The position numbers and the translations under genes are program-made. Source: Lepidostoma basale (lineage: Eukaryota > Arthropoda > Insecta > Trichoptera > Lepidostomatidae). Taken from it: a stretch of 64,000 nucleotides of DNA. Position 1 is the stretch's first letter. Each line of letters starts with the position of its first letter. Below the pieces are notes generated by a model. It was not told where the DNA came from. It saw only the letters and a list, made by a program, of their open reading frames with translations, and ran no database searches. Positions 9,785 to 19,791 of the stretch are shown here, piece by piece. The stretch is taken from positions 124,001 through 188,000 of the forward strand of contig JAHDVF020001501.1 of the NCBI GenBank assembly GCA_022606425.2, given 5' to 3'.

Positions 9785-10165
9785 AAAGCCAAAATCATCC
9801 TGTATAAAACAATCATCCGAACATGACCTATGGGTGTGAGGCGTGGACAATGACAGCGAAATCCGCAGAGCGACTGGATACTTTTGAGAGAAGGGTGCTG
9901 CGCAGAATTCTGGGACCTGTGAATGACGGTGAAGGCTGGAGAGTGCGGCATAATGACGAGCTGTACTATATTTACAAAGCTCCCAGTCTCTCCACACAGG
10001 TCAGATTGAATAGACTGAGATGGGCTGGTCACGTGCAGAGGATGCCGTCATCGCGAACCCCAAAAGATTGCTGGAGTGGCACCCAGGTGGTACAAGACCA
10101 ATTGGACGATCAAGGCTGCGATGAGAGGATGATTTTGGGAAAGATGGGGCGAAATTGTTACGAGT
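9785..10165 (+). mobile_element. RTE-like LINE 3' fragment (WAGHVQRM family)
   Basis: The frame from 9823 reads TYGCEAWTMTAKSAERLDTF, RRVLRRILGPVNDGE, HNDELYYIYKAPSLSTQVRL and RLRWAGHVQRMPSSRTPK. It then shifts before the GRPRLRWEDEVGRDG-type stretch that is preserved in the related copy at 15355-15645. Confidence 0.85.
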
Positions 10166-10208
10166 GTCAGATTGTAAACACTTTTTTTTGAGCAACAATG
10201 TTGATTAC

Positions 10209-10275
10209 CATGACATGTGATAGATAGCTAATCTATCGCGATTTTATTGTTACGTGAATTCTACACCAAACCATC
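10209..10275 (-). mobile_element. S1 SINE, 3' tail fragment
   Basis: The complement matches the S1 tail: GGTGTAGAATTCACGTAACA, AAATCGCGATAGATTAGCTA and ATCACATGTCA. The tRNA-like head is replaced by the adjacent RTE fragment. Confidence 0.7.
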
Positions 10276-10690
10276 CTTCTACTGTAGTGCGGTTGCCCTG
10301 CACTTCTCGTTGCCGTCCACGGTCTCCAAGTCAGCAGTCTTCTTGTCCATTTTTCGTCCGAGCTTCTGGCTACGTGATCTGCCCATTACCACATTAGAGT
10401 CGCTACCCGGTGGATGATGTCAGTGACCTTTGTTTTTTCTCTCACCGTATCGTATCTGACTCTGTCTCTTAGGCTCATTCCTAGCATGCCTCTTTCCATG
10501 GCTCTTTGGGTCACTCGTAGTTTCTCGGCCACTTGTTTGGACAATGATATAGTGTCGAGGCCATAAGTAGCAACTGGCAGAACATATTCTTCATAAACTT
10601 TTCTTTTCAGGTTGATCGATATTTTCCGGTTTTTAAGTATGTAACCCATATTTCTGAAAGCTGCCCAGAAAAAGCTCGGCAGAATCGTCA
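10276..10690 (-). mobile_element. RTE-like LINE 3' fragment (MERGMLGMSLRDRVR family)
   Basis: The minus frame 10691-10386 encodes RKISINLKRKVYEEYVLPVA, TYGLDTISLSKQVAEKLRVT, AMERGMLGMSLRDRVRYD and VTDIIHRVATL. It breaks into the ARSSE/KWTRRL region seen in copies k and m (49830-50240 and 57286-57525). Confidence 0.8.
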
Positions 10691-10784
10691 CTTATGCTAT
10701 ATAAAAAATAGGGGTTGTTAGAGATATTCAATTTATTGCTTCTTGAACAATGATGTAAAACTTCGAACGACACTACTCTTTCTA

Positions 10785-10960
10785 CGAAAGAAAACGTCAA
10801 TCTTCTAGGAGCTTTACTATATTTTAGATGGAATGACATATAATATTTCGCCCATCTAAGGCATAATCAAATGTTCACAATGCCTTTGAAGGTGAACCCT
10901 ACCTTAAAAAAACACATAATGCTTTAGAAGGGCGAAACATGTCGTTCCATCTAAAATCTC
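10785..10960. repeat. F1-type palindrome (degenerate)
   Basis: The left arm TTCTAGGAGCTTTACTATAT...TTTCGCCCATCTAAGGCATA faces the right arm AATGCTTTAGAAGGGCGAAA...CATGTCGTTCC. Inner segments are diverged and a short insertion separates the arms. Confidence 0.65.
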
Positions 10961-10964
10961 CATC

Positions 10965-11375
10965 TCCCAAGGAACATTCACTTGGGAGTTCACTTCTTTC
11001 AGCTGATTGGCGGCCGTATACAGAACTCGGATGTCCTGAGTGATGTAGGTCTATTTGTCCCTGATAATTACCTTCGTCAAAGACAGCACAGATTGTTTTA
11101 TTTGCCACGCTGCAGAACCAACCTGCCATTGGTTATGCCTGTGGGTAGGACAATCTTATTGCTTAATCGGGTAGCCTCGGAGGTCGACATATTTCGTGAT
11201 AGTGTGAGTTGCCTCAGGGATGCAATATCAATGTTATGATTTTTTCTTATTCTTAAGCTTAATTTTTATTTTTTTAATGCTTCTCTGGTTATAATGTAAT
11301 TGCAAACGATTTGGAATTGTATGTCTGTAAGGTTTGTGATTATTATCAAAATAAATCTAATGAAATGAAATGAAA
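10965..11375 (+). mobile_element. CR1/Jockey-like LINE 3' fragment
   Basis: The frame reads FFQLIGGRIQNSDVLSDVGL, then FVPDNYLRQRQHRLFYLPRC, RTNLPLVMPVGRTILLLNRV and ASEVDIF, with a stop near 11236. The 3' UTR ends in AATGAAATGAAATGAAA. It is collinear with the C-terminus of the long copy at 54900-56640. Confidence 0.85.
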
Positions 11376-11399
11376 ATATAATAAAACTCATAGAAGACC

Positions 11400-11940
11400 G
11401 GCGTTTTCATTATTCACGTTATTTTTAGCAAGTAAACGCACTTGCAAGAATTCACTTTCAGAAGTATTCTTGTAAGTAAACGTTTCCTACAAGATCTCCG
11501 CAAGTATACACAAGTACCAGTGACGCAAATCGGATTGAATTCGTACATCATTTTGGCAATAAAAGCGATTATTTTCAATTGAAGGGGCGTCTTGTTAGAT
11601 TCTCCACACAATATGGGATCGTAAATATATCAGAGGCTCATCAGATTCCATTTCGGATGATGGAATAACAGAGGAAACTAAGGAGGATCCATCTACAGTC
11701 TGGTATTAACGGATTCCACGTTTTCAGAATTGTGTTGAAAGGAATTTTGCTACCATAGCTCGTGTATGCTTCACACGTAAGGAAATAACGTGAAATAATC
11801 GTGAATTGAATTAATAACGTATTTACGTATGTCGGGGTTAAATGCATAACCCAGATAAACATATTTCATGAAGAAATACATGACACGAATAAACACAAAA
11901 ACGCTGACCCAAGACCTACTTATCAAATTTGATGATTCGC
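11400..11940. other. Unassigned sequence
   Basis: It begins directly after a short F1 end (AATATAATAAAACTCATAGA at 11376). No coding or repeat signal was recognised. Confidence 0.25.
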
Positions 11941-11944
11941 GGGC

Positions 11945-12370
11945 CCTGAATTCTTCAAGTTGGTCACTAGGTCAGGTCATCGGATCAGGTCATCAGATGA
12001 CGAAACCAAAGCATATAAAAGCAGTACTTCCGAGCACCCAAGAGGATCAGTTACTCTTACGACTTCTAACAGACGCGAGATATCGGACTCCCTCCGACGC
12101 CAAGCTACGAAGCTAAGTCAGTCCACTCTAAACGTCAGTCAACTCTAAACGTCAGCCAGTATCGCGATCGCGAAGAGACACGAGTCTCCACTACCCAGTC
12201 TACGTACGAGAAACCTCCGACGACTCCTCGCTCCAGCCACTCGACGATACCGCCCAGCGAGCCCTCATCCTCTACGACTCACCACCGGACTCCGCCCCGC
12301 CGCCATCCCAAATCCCCACACGTATAAAGCGCTAGATCAGCCGATGTGAGAGGTTGATCTATAATCAGTC
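11945..12370 (+). promoter_or_regulatory. Possible solo-LTR or promoter-like segment
   Basis: A CATATAAAAGCAGTACTTCC block at 12013-12032 resembles a TATA box with a downstream initiator. About 250 bp of C-rich, CG-containing sequence follows, with the tandem GTCAGTCNACTCTAAAC at about 12117-12148. The composition differs from the surroundings. I could not find matching terminal dinucleotides with a target duplication. Confidence 0.25.
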
Positions 12371-12479
12371 AGTTTGCCTTGACGAATGGCGTAACACAAC
12401 GCGTTGGTGATATTTTGTCTATCGAATTTTTTAATGATTCTAGTTCTTTATTATTAAAATTACGACAGAATCTCAAAAG

Positions 12480-12778
12480 CTGATATTAGAAAGGAATGTA
12501 GAACGAAATAAGGTATTATGAACAAAATTATGAAAGGATCGCTGCGTTGGTTCGACATATGGAGCGCATGGGTGAAGAAAGAATGGTTTAAAAAGTATAC
12601 GTTAACGATGTAAATGAAGTACGGAGTCGAGGTGGACCGAGGGAAACATGGCGACCAAAATGATAAATTTTTAAAGGTTGGTCATGTTAGAAGCCAAATG
12701 ACTCGCTGTATGAATGTGGAGGAAGCTAGAGAGGTATATCAGTATAGAGTAGTGTAGCGATCCATTCTCTCTGCCTAC
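12480..12778 (+). mobile_element. TTAG-tailed LINE 3' fragment, decayed
   Basis: GAACAAAATTATGAAAGGAT, then TGGTTCGACATATGGAGCGC (HMERM) and TGAATGTGGAGGAAGCTAGA (MNVEEAR), reach the CTCTCTGCCTACC end at 12778. It then meets the tail of the next copy in opposite orientation. Confidence 0.75.
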
Positions 12779-13080
12779 CTATCTAACTAACTAACTAACT
12801 AACCATCACGCCGTCTCCCCGAAGGGCTAGGCAGAAATAATGGACTGCCACACCTTTCTTTCCCGACATATTCTTCTTCAACATTCATACATTGTGTCAT
12901 GCACGCGCGTCGATTTCTCTGACTCCTCACATGCCCGACATTCAATATTTGATTTATTTGACCATGCCACGTTTTCCTCGGTCTTCCTCTATTTTTAGTT
13001 CCATTTACATCGTTAACATATATTTTTTTAACATTCTTTCTTCATTCATTCTTTTCATGTGTCCAAACCATCTTAATGTT
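12779..13080 (-). mobile_element. TTAG-tailed LINE 3' fragment
   Basis: CTAACTAACTAACTAACCAT marks its 3' end, placed tail-to-tail against the preceding copy. Coding is collinear with the family to just past the HMERM codons, with a small deletion near 12870. Confidence 0.8.
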
Positions 13081-13095
13081 TGTATGAATCTGAAC

Positions 13096-13215
13096 CATCT
13101 GAAAGTTTGACTGGAGGAGAGCAGTTATTATGCCCCTGTACAAAGGAAAAGGATCGCGTATGGAATGTGGAAACCACAGAGCTATTAGTCTAATGAGTGT
13201 CGTTTGTATTTGTCT
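13096..13215 (+). pseudogene. RTE-like RT finger-domain fragment
   Basis: The translation IMPLYKGKGSRMECGNHRAI followed by SLMSVV matches the conserved I-P-L-(Y/F)-K-G-K-G ... N-(Y/H)-R-(G/A)-I-(S/T)-L motif near the start of RTE-clade reverse transcriptases. A second copy is at 58286-58350. Confidence 0.7.
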
Positions 13216-13429
13216 ATAATTAATTGCTTTTATTATTTGATTGAGCAACAAGGCACATTAAATCTTTTTCGCAGAATCAATCCTAGGGATTGGTTTGCAG
13301 CAAAGTCTTCAGTCTCGCCTAGCTTCTGATCTCAGTCTTCTGCAGCCATCTTTAACTCCATATATGAGACGCTGTACATCGCACACCTGTTTCAGATAGA
13401 CGCCTTTTATAATTTGTCCCCTCAACCCT

Positions 13430-13545
13430 CTCCTCCAATATGTAAATAGAGAAAACAGTCATGGAAACTAGGGAACACAGGGAACCGAATATTTTAATAT
13501 GTATAAAATAAAATAAAATTGATCCAAGAGGAATGAACGGGGCCC
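13430..13545 (+). repeat. Dispersed repeat, inverted copy of 6030-6160
   Basis: GAGAAAACAGTCATGGAAAC through GAATGAACGGGGCCCCGGG is the reverse complement of the segment upstream of the LINE at 6202. Confidence 0.6.
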
Positions 13546-13805
13546 CGGGATAATGAAAGTATATGTAAACGACGTAAAATGAAAAAGAAATAGAAGAAGA
13601 CTGAGACAAATGTGGCACGATTAATCAATCAAATATTAATTGTCAGTCACGCGGGGAGTCAGAAAAATGGACGTGCATTCATGACACGATATGTGAAAAT
13701 TGTGAAAGCGACAGAAGTGTGTCAGAAAAGAACAGTGTGACTGTCCATTATTTTTGCCTGCCTATTCAGAGTGACGGCGTGATGGTTAGTTAGTTAGTTA
13801 ATTAG
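13546..13805 (+). mobile_element. TTAG-tailed LINE 3' fragment, decayed
   Basis: AAGTATATGTAAACGACGTA (KVYVNDV), CAAATGTGGCACGATTAAT (TWHD) and a damaged SAYP end lead into GACGGCGTGATGGTTAGTTA at 13781. Confidence 0.75.
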
Positions 13806-13829
13806 TTATTTCCTTTTAAATTTCTTTTG

Positions 13830-14140
13830 AAGCATGATCAGCAACTGTGAGGACGTGGTAGGCCCAAGTTGACTTGGATTGAACTCATTCAAATGAGTCT
13901 CTTCGGCTTTTAAGTGAGGTGGCAAAGGAGAACGACCTCTTTGTGTACAATTTTAGCGAATTCGTAAATACCCTTACGGTAAGGGCAACAAGGAGATAAC
14001 TGGCATATTTCTATTCACATGGTTCTACGTATATGTACCATTTATATCCTTTTGTTTCGCCCTTTACATCGATTTGACTCGCGGTGTAACGATGTAAATA
14101 GATTTTCAACAAAATAATAATAATAAATGTAACCCGGTGG
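13830..14140 (+). mobile_element. Unclassified LINE-like 3' UTR
   Basis: This is a non-coding stretch that finishes in AAAATAATAATAATAAATG. The simple-repeat ending is the only evidence for a LINE 3' end. Confidence 0.3.
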
Positions 14141-14157
14141 CCAACCTCAGCATCTTA

Positions 14158-14415
14158 AGTGTATCATTGTATCATTTGTGTATCATTGTATCTTTTGTGT
14201 TTCTGTATCATTGTATTTATAGTGTATCATTGTATCTTTAGTGTATCATTGTATCTTTAGTGTATCATTGTATCTTTAGTGTATCATGGTATCTTTAGTG
14301 TATCATGGTATCTTTAGTGTATCATTGTATATTTAGTGTATCATTGTATCTTTAGTGTTTTATTGTATCTTTAGTGAATCATATCTTTAATGTATCATTG
14401 TATCTTTAGTGTATT
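14158..14415 (+). repeat. Minisatellite, 19-bp unit (about 13 copies)
   Basis: The unit TGTATCATTGTATCTTTAG repeats head-to-tail. The central copies are almost identical, and the outer copies carry short deletions and substitutions (CATGG, TTTATTG). Confidence 0.9.
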
Positions 14416-14496
14416 TGAAAATTTAATTCTGTAATGATTTTGATATATTCAATGAAATGAATGAAATGAAATATACATGAAAACAAGCAAACAAGA

Positions 14497-14945
14497 CAGA
14501 TGCAATCTCCGACGCTCTAAAATCCACAATATGGAAAAACAAAGACATGACCATTAAGAGTAAGATGAGAATCTATAAAGCGTGCGTAAGACCAATAATA
14601 ACATATGGCGTCGAAGCAAGGGCAGACACAGTAAGGACCAAACAAGTTTTGAGGACTTCCGAGATGAAGACACGGAGAACGATAGCAGGCAAGACAGTGA
14701 AAGAGCAGAATAAGAGAGATATGTGAGGTTGAGGATATTACAAGATGGAGCAGACAGCGAAAAAGGGACTGGTACGGCCATGTTTAAAGAATGGACACCA
14801 CCAGACTCCCCTATATTACATTGTATAATCAGCCTCATGGGACTCGTCCTAGTGGAATAATTCCTAAAATATGGAAGGACAGCTGGGAGTCTACCTCACA
14901 AGAGGAGCAACACTCTGGAGAACAGACTACATAGGTCTTCTGCAA
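14497..14945 (+). pseudogene. RTE-like LINE 3' fragment (TYGVEARADT family)
   Basis: With frameshifts the translation shows DALKSTIWKNKDMTIKSKMR, then IYKACVRPIITYGVEARADT, KQVLRTSEMKTRR, the W-D-W-Y-G-H-V equivalent, and a tail near CAGACTACATAGGTC. Other copies are at 15085-15240 and 43925-44148. Confidence 0.75.
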
Positions 14946-14959
14946 TATTTTTTTACTTA

Positions 14960-15035
14960 AAAAATAAAATAACATCAGGAACAATTTTCCTGCAGACCTC
15001 AAAGTGCATTGAGAATCAATTAGAGTTTAAACAGA
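14960..15035 (+). mobile_element. CR1/Daphne-like remnant
   Basis: CAATTTTCCTGCAGACCTCA and AAGTGCATTGAGAATCAATT encode the SLPADLKCIENQ stretch seen at 25725-25760. It lies between two copies of the same RTE-like tail. Confidence 0.55.
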
Positions 15036-15084
15036 GTCCTAAAACATAATCCAAATATCCTATCCTGAATGTTGTACGACTGCG

Positions 15085-15240
15085 TCTATATAGGGGATAT
15101 TGCATTGTATAATCGGCCTCATGGGACTCGTCCTTGTGGAAGACATGCTAAAAGATGGAAGGACAGCTGGGAGTCTACCTCACAGGAGGAGCAACACTCT
15201 GGAGAACAGACCACATAGGTCTATAACAAGGAAGAAGAAG
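15085..15240 (+). mobile_element. RTE-like LINE 3' end, second copy
   Basis: GTATAATCGGCCTCATGGGA and AGATGGAAGGACAGCTGGGA repeat 14822-14935 with few changes and run into AAGGAAGAAGAAGAAATGG. The repeated block suggests a duplication or two insertions. Confidence 0.7.
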
Positions 15241-15354
15241 AAATGGCACACGGTTAGGAAGAAGTCGAATCACCCCCCGAGAGTTTAGCTACGAGCCGTC
15301 ACCGACGCGACGGACTCTGTAGACAAGGAGGACCGACCTTAGAAGATGGGAATG

Positions 15355-15645
15355 CTTCTTCTTCTTCTTCGATAGCCCTACAGCCCATATCGAGCCTTAG
15401 CCTCCAGTATTCTTCGCCTCCAACTTCTCCTGTCCTCCGCTTCGACCCTCCAATCTGACACTCCTAACAATCTTGCTCCATCTCTCCCAACTTCATCCTC
15501 CCATCGCAGCCTTGGTCGTCCAATTGGTCTTCTACCACCTGGGTGCCACTCCAGCAATCTTTTTGGGGTTCGCGATGAAGGCATCCTCTGCACTTGACCG
15601 GCCCATCTCAGTCTATTCAGTCTGACCTGTGTAGAGAGAGTGTAG
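15355..15645 (-). mobile_element. RTE-like LINE 3' fragment (WAGHVQRM family)
   Basis: The minus frame reads STQVRLNRLRWAGQVQRMPS, RLLEWHPGGRRPIGRPRLRW, EDEVGRDGARLLGVSDWRVE and SWRRRILEAKARYGL, then stop and a GAAGAAGAAGAAG tail at 15356-15370. The C-terminus is intact. Confidence 0.9.
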
Positions 15646-15679
15646 AGAGATGGGAATGAGTTTAAGAATAATAATAATT

Positions 15680-15960
15680 CAAGAATCATTTGTATCTCAA
15701 TAGAGACGAAGATGCAAATTGGAAACAGAATATGGTTGATCAAGGTGTTTACAGGACCTGTCATTGGTTGGGTTAAGCGCACGCTTTATGTAATACAACA
15801 TTCCCCATTCCACCTAATTTTTCTTATGACCACCATGTCTGACAATTTTTTTTTGGAAGTTGTATATATGTTAATCTCCAACACCACCCTTTACATGGTA
15901 GTATATTCAATCTACACACTAACGCCATCTATGAATATTGTATTTTAAGCATTAATCAAA
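15680..15960 (+). repeat. F7 dispersed repeat
   Basis: TTGTATCTCAATAGAGACGA, GATCAAGGTGTTTACAGGAC and TTGGGTTAAGCGCACGCTTT occur in the same order at 16794-17023, 35380-35610 and, as a palindrome, at 59171-59371. No coding frame is present. Confidence 0.75.
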
Positions 15961-16024
15961 AGATCTTTTTAACGCAATGTGAAAGGCTACCGCCATTTAC
16001 CGCATTGCTAGAAACCGCCTTGAG

Positions 16025-16215
16025 ATTTCACTCCAATCTATATGCTATATATTTGACCGGTTTTTGTTTTTTACAACATTTTGAATGTATACAAATACTT
16101 GTAGACGAACAACTGGATTTCATCCATTGCGGGCTATCAATTCAAGAATCAATTGTATCTCAATAGAGACGAAGATGCTATAATAATATATATACGAATG
16201 TGTATAGACGAAGAT
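16025..16215 (+). repeat. F7 5'-type segment
   Basis: CATTTTGAATGTATACAAAT, then GGATTTCATCCATTGCGGGC and TTGTATCTCAATAGAGACGA. The same left segment, reverse-complemented, flanks the MITE at 35680-35958. Confidence 0.6.
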
Positions 16216-16259
16216 GCTATAATAATAATATTTTGATTCTTGGAAATCGCGATCCATAA

Positions 16260-16625
16260 TTGCTTTTTACGAGTCAGAAGTATTCTGAACAATTTCAAGA
16301 ATATCTTCCGAGTAAAACAATTAAAGAAGTACCTACGTGCTGCTAGACAGATACTCCAGAAATATTATTTATTTTAAGATTTCTTTATCTGTACGCGAAA
16401 CTTAGAATGCTTTTAATACGTATGGGTTTATTGGCTTTTAACTTTTTATGTAGATATCTATTTATATTATTATTGCAGGATTATGTACAGTGTATTTGTG
16501 GAAAGGTCTATAAATATATTTATTAATATTATTCGACATATGAGATAGAAGCGAGAGCCGATACCTACAGGACTAAAATCCTTTGCAGAAATCAAATCTC
16601 ATGGATGGATTTCTAATGGATTTCA
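16260..16625. other. AT-rich unassigned sequence
   Basis: No feature was recognised. Confidence 0.25.
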
Positions 16626-16627
16626 TT

Positions 16628-17545
16628 TCAAACCAAATCAGTTTATTTACTCAAAAGACATTACAAACAGCATAAATGTTTAAGGCGTCTATTGAGTACA
16701 GGTCAAATATTAAATACATACAACATAATACCAGGCACGCATTAGAGATGGTTCGACATAAAGACAAGATACTTTCTAAAGTCAAGAGTATTTCAAGGAT
16801 TAATTGTATCTCAATAGAGACGAAGATGCAAATTGGAAACAGAATACGGTGATTGAGGTGTTTACAGGACTTATGACCTGTCATTGGTTGGGTTAAGCGC
16901 ACGCTTTATGTAATACAACATTCTCCATTCCACCTTTTCTTATGACCACCATGTTTTGCCAAATTTTTGGAAGTTGTATATATGTTAATCTGTAACAAGT
17001 ATGTTAATCTGTAAACTGTAACATCAAGAGTATTTGTCCTCTGAACGTACTTTCACTAGTATGAAAGACGTCGATCTCCGAGGAGACCGCGTTCAGCAGA
17101 CTAATTGCTCTTCCCACCGGTGTCACCAGAGGCAGATTGGTTCTGGCGGCCGGCAGGTAAAACAATCTGTGCTGTCGCTGTCGGAGATATCTATCGGGGA
17201 CAAAAAGACCAACATCCTCCAGTACGGCCGAATTCTTGAAGTATCCCCTGATTTCTAAAGAAATGGGTTATTAGATGTCCATTTCTTCGAAGGTGTAGAG
17301 ACATTTTTCTGAACCCTCTCCAGCATTACGGAATATTTCGCCTCGTGAGAACCCCATATCACAGAACCACTTTCGAGTCTTCTCCGAACCAACGCGTTGT
17401 ATAGGACTCTGAGCACATTGGGATCTCTGAAAACTCTTCCGTTCCGGTCGATCAACCCCAACATCTTCAGTGCAATGTCACAAATCCTCTCGATATGTGC
17501 GCGAAAAGTCAGCCTACTCTCATAATAGATGGTCCCGAGATATGT
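16628..17545 (-). pseudogene. CR1/Jockey-like LINE 3' fragment, interrupted by F7
   Basis: The 3' end AACCAAATCAGTTTATTTAC at 16632 and the 3' UTR to 16793 resume at 17024. There the complement encodes (with breaks) the VFHI, RAINLL and FLDVGLFV region, and the minus frame 17548-17255 encodes YLGTIYYESRLTFRAHIERI, RNGRVFRDPNVLRVLYNALV, RRRLESGSVIWGSHEAKYSV and MLERVQKN. Confidence 0.85.
16794..17023 (+). mobile_element. F7 element inserted in the CR1-like LINE
   Basis: The 230-bp insertion is bounded by the 12-bp direct repeat TCAAGAGTATTT at 16782-16793 and 17024-17035. Its end holds two copies of ATGTTAATCTGTAA. The duplication shows that F7 itself is the mobile unit. Confidence 0.85.
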
Positions 17546-17546
17546 C

Positions 17547-17745
17547 AATTATCAAACCAGTTTATTATTTTACAATAGACATAACAAACAAATTAATTTA
17601 AAAAGGCTTCTGAACGTACTTTAACTAAAATGAAAGACGTCGATATCCGAAGAGACTGCGTTCAGCAGGCTAATTGCTCTTCTTAACGGTGTCACCAGAA
17701 GCAGTTTGATTCTGGCGGCCGGTAGATAAAATAATCTGTACTGTC
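17547..17745 (-). mobile_element. CR1/Jockey-like LINE 3' end, second copy
   Basis: ATCAAACCAGTTTATTATTT at 17547 is the 3' end. The complement encodes RQYRLFYLPAARIKLLLVTP and RRAISLLNAVSSDIDVFHFS. It abuts the preceding copy in the same orientation. Confidence 0.8.
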
Positions 17746-18037
17746 TGGTAAGGTCTGTTTTTGGTGTTGAAGACAAAGTGAGATGAGAAAGAACCAGAAG
17801 GCGCTTTTGGAGAGATCGTGTAGACGGCATTGAAGATATAAAACTTGCAAACATTGTAAAAACGCAGCGCGGGAAGACCGCGGTTCCGTTGGCTTGACGG
17901 TGTTCTGAGGGATCTGCAATTGTTGAGAGTTAGTCCTGAGGAGTGGAAGTCGAGAGCTCAGGATATGGTCGGCTGGAAAAACATTTTGGAGGCGACTGAG
18001 GTCCACCCAGGACTGTAGAGCCAGAGAGAAGAAGAAG
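17746..18037 (+). mobile_element. RTE-like LINE 3' remnant
   Basis: AGGAGTGGAAGTCGAGAGCT and ATGGTCGGCTGGAAAAACAT precede a stop and AGAGAAGAAGAAGAAAAATG. WKSRAQDMVGWKN matches the W-x-x-x-A-x-D-R-x-x-W pattern at the C-termini of the other families. Confidence 0.55.
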
Positions 18038-18170
18038 AAAAATGCTTTCAAAGAATGGTTTGTAATATGTATGTATAACTATTTTAGTGGCATTCCTATT
18101 TATAGGCAATTGTGTGAGCATTCGTATGAACTGTTTGATGTTTAGTGTTTGAATGTTTGTCTTAAGAGTA

Positions 18171-18260
18171 CAGTAAACCTCGATATAACGGACTAATTGG
18201 GTGGAGAGGGTGTACGTTAAAGCCGAAAGTCCGTTTTATAAAATAGTTTTTAAAATAAAT
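18171..18260 (+). mobile_element. Pogo/Tigger-like transposon end
   Basis: TA followed by CAGTAAACCTCGATATAACG and GACTAATTGGG, then TCCGTTTTATAA, resembles the inverted-repeat start of pogo-group Tc1/mariner elements, which insert at TA. No second end or transposase was seen nearby. Confidence 0.55.
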
Positions 18261-18333
18261 CAAAAAACTTTTTTTTGAAAATATGTACATTGTATTTAGA
18301 TATAAATAAACAATACAAAACAACAACAACTAC

Positions 18334-18455
18334 AAACCATCACGCAGTTTCGTCGTAGGGGTAGGCAGAGAGAATGGACCGCCACACTACTCTATCCTGA
18401 CATACCTCTCTAGGTTCCTCCACATTCATACAACGAGTCATACACGCACGTCGAT
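18334..18455 (-). mobile_element. TTAG-tailed LINE, short 3' fragment
   Basis: CAAACCATCACGCAGTTTCG to CGCACGTCGATT covers the last 35 codons of the family (RRACMTRCMNVEE to SAYP). It has several substitutions and no tail repeats. Confidence 0.7.
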
Positions 18456-18835
18456 TCATGGGTTTACATCCCGCCTGGGAAATAATTAAAAAATTCATCT
18501 ATCCTCCTGGAAGAACATGTAGATGGCACCATCAATAATTGTACAATCTACATGGTACTATCAATTATCTCGGCATAAGTCGAGAGTTCGTGTCCCCTTC
18601 TAAACAAAACTCTTGTAAAAAATCAACTGAGTGATACCCCGAAAATATATAAAAATGTGTACGAGTAATTGAACAATCCAAAATGTTTGTCACACATGAG
18701 GTCATATTTTTTCTAGTTAACAGTAAACATAAGGTTAGATGTTAGAGAATATAATTTTTTTTAAAACTTTTTAGCGAATATTAATCCGAGCCCTACGAGT
18801 ACTACAGTAGACCTACGAGTGTCCACAAATAACTC
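18456..18835. other. Unassigned sequence
   Basis: Only a short local inverted pair around 18518 and 18545 (TGTAGATGG / CTACATGG) was seen. Confidence 0.25.
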
Positions 18836-18975
18836 TACTCTAATCTTGCTGGAGAGCCTGGCGAAACTGGTCGCTGTCGAAATAAAGACAAAAGTGGAAG
18901 TAGTTAAAAAAAACATCGTTTAATTTAATTATTATTTAAAATGAACTTTCATCAAGAGATTTGATAATCATAAAA
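18836..18975 (+). repeat. F2 palindromic repeat, right arm
   Basis: CTGGCGAAACTGGTCGCTGT, then AGACAAAAGTGGAAGTAGTT and AACATCGTTTAATTTAATTA, ending TGAACTTTCATCAAGAGATT. Confidence 0.65.
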
Positions 18976-19465
18976 TATGAATGAAAAAAAAGTATTTGAT
19001 TAAAAACCAGCTAACTCGGCGAACTTCGTACCGCCTCAGAATCAATAAATGTTGTGTTAACTTATTAGTTGAATTAAATTCAGATATTTATAAGTTCAAT
19101 AAATGAGCAAAAATCAAAATAAAAAGTATTTGAATTACATTGATATGAATGTAATTCACATGGCAGCAAGGGATTTGCATTAGTGAAGCGAATCGAAATG
19201 ATTCGCGTAGCATTGATGCACTAATTTCTGTTAAACTATTATATATACAGGATGCGATGCACTCGGGTTGATTTTTCAGATGTTTTAATAGTTATTCTGT
19301 TATCGGGACGGAGACAAATCCAACAAATCAAAGATCATCAAAATCGGTCCAGCCGTTCTTGAGTTATAAATGGTGTAACTAACACGACTTTGTTTTATAT
19401 ATTATATATAGATTTATAAATAGAAAACATCGACCTGGAACACAAAATGCATTAATACAGATACT
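18976..19465. other. Unassigned, with a transposon-like AAATCGGTCCAG block
   Basis: Positions 19340-19420 (AAAATCGGTCCAGCCGTTCT, then GTAACTAACACGAC and TATATATAG) resemble the dispersed insect repeat motif also seen at 503. No boundaries are visible. Confidence 0.3.
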
Positions 19466-19469
19466 ATTA

Positions 19470-19720
19470 TGATTTTGCTGAAATCTTTTGATAGAAGTTC
19501 ATTTTAAATAATAATCAGATAATACGATGTTTTTTAATAACTACTTCCACTTACGTATTTATTTCGACATGACCGGTTTTGCCAGGCTGACTGGCATCGA
19601 TATACTGGTGTCCGACCAGTCCGACCAGTCTATCAATGCCAGTCAACCTGGCGAAACGGATCCCTGACGAATAAAGGCAAAAGTGGATATCGAATATTTT
19701 TTTAAAATAGCATTGCTAAT
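19470..19720. repeat. F2 palindromic repeat, degenerate full copy
   Basis: The left arm GAAATCTTTTGATAGAAGTT ... TTCGACATGACCGGTTTTGC faces the right arm CCTGGCGAAACGGATCCCTG ... AAAGTGGATATC. The tandem TCCGACCAG lies in the centre. Confidence 0.6.
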
Positions 19721-19791
19721 GGATTAATAAGTCCCTTAAATATTATATAATACATTTTAAGACAAGTGTATATATTAGTAAGTCTAACTAA

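Noticed and set aside
14158..14415. CRISPR-like array
   Set aside because: The units are contiguous 19-bp repeats with no spacers, and the setting is a eukaryotic genome.
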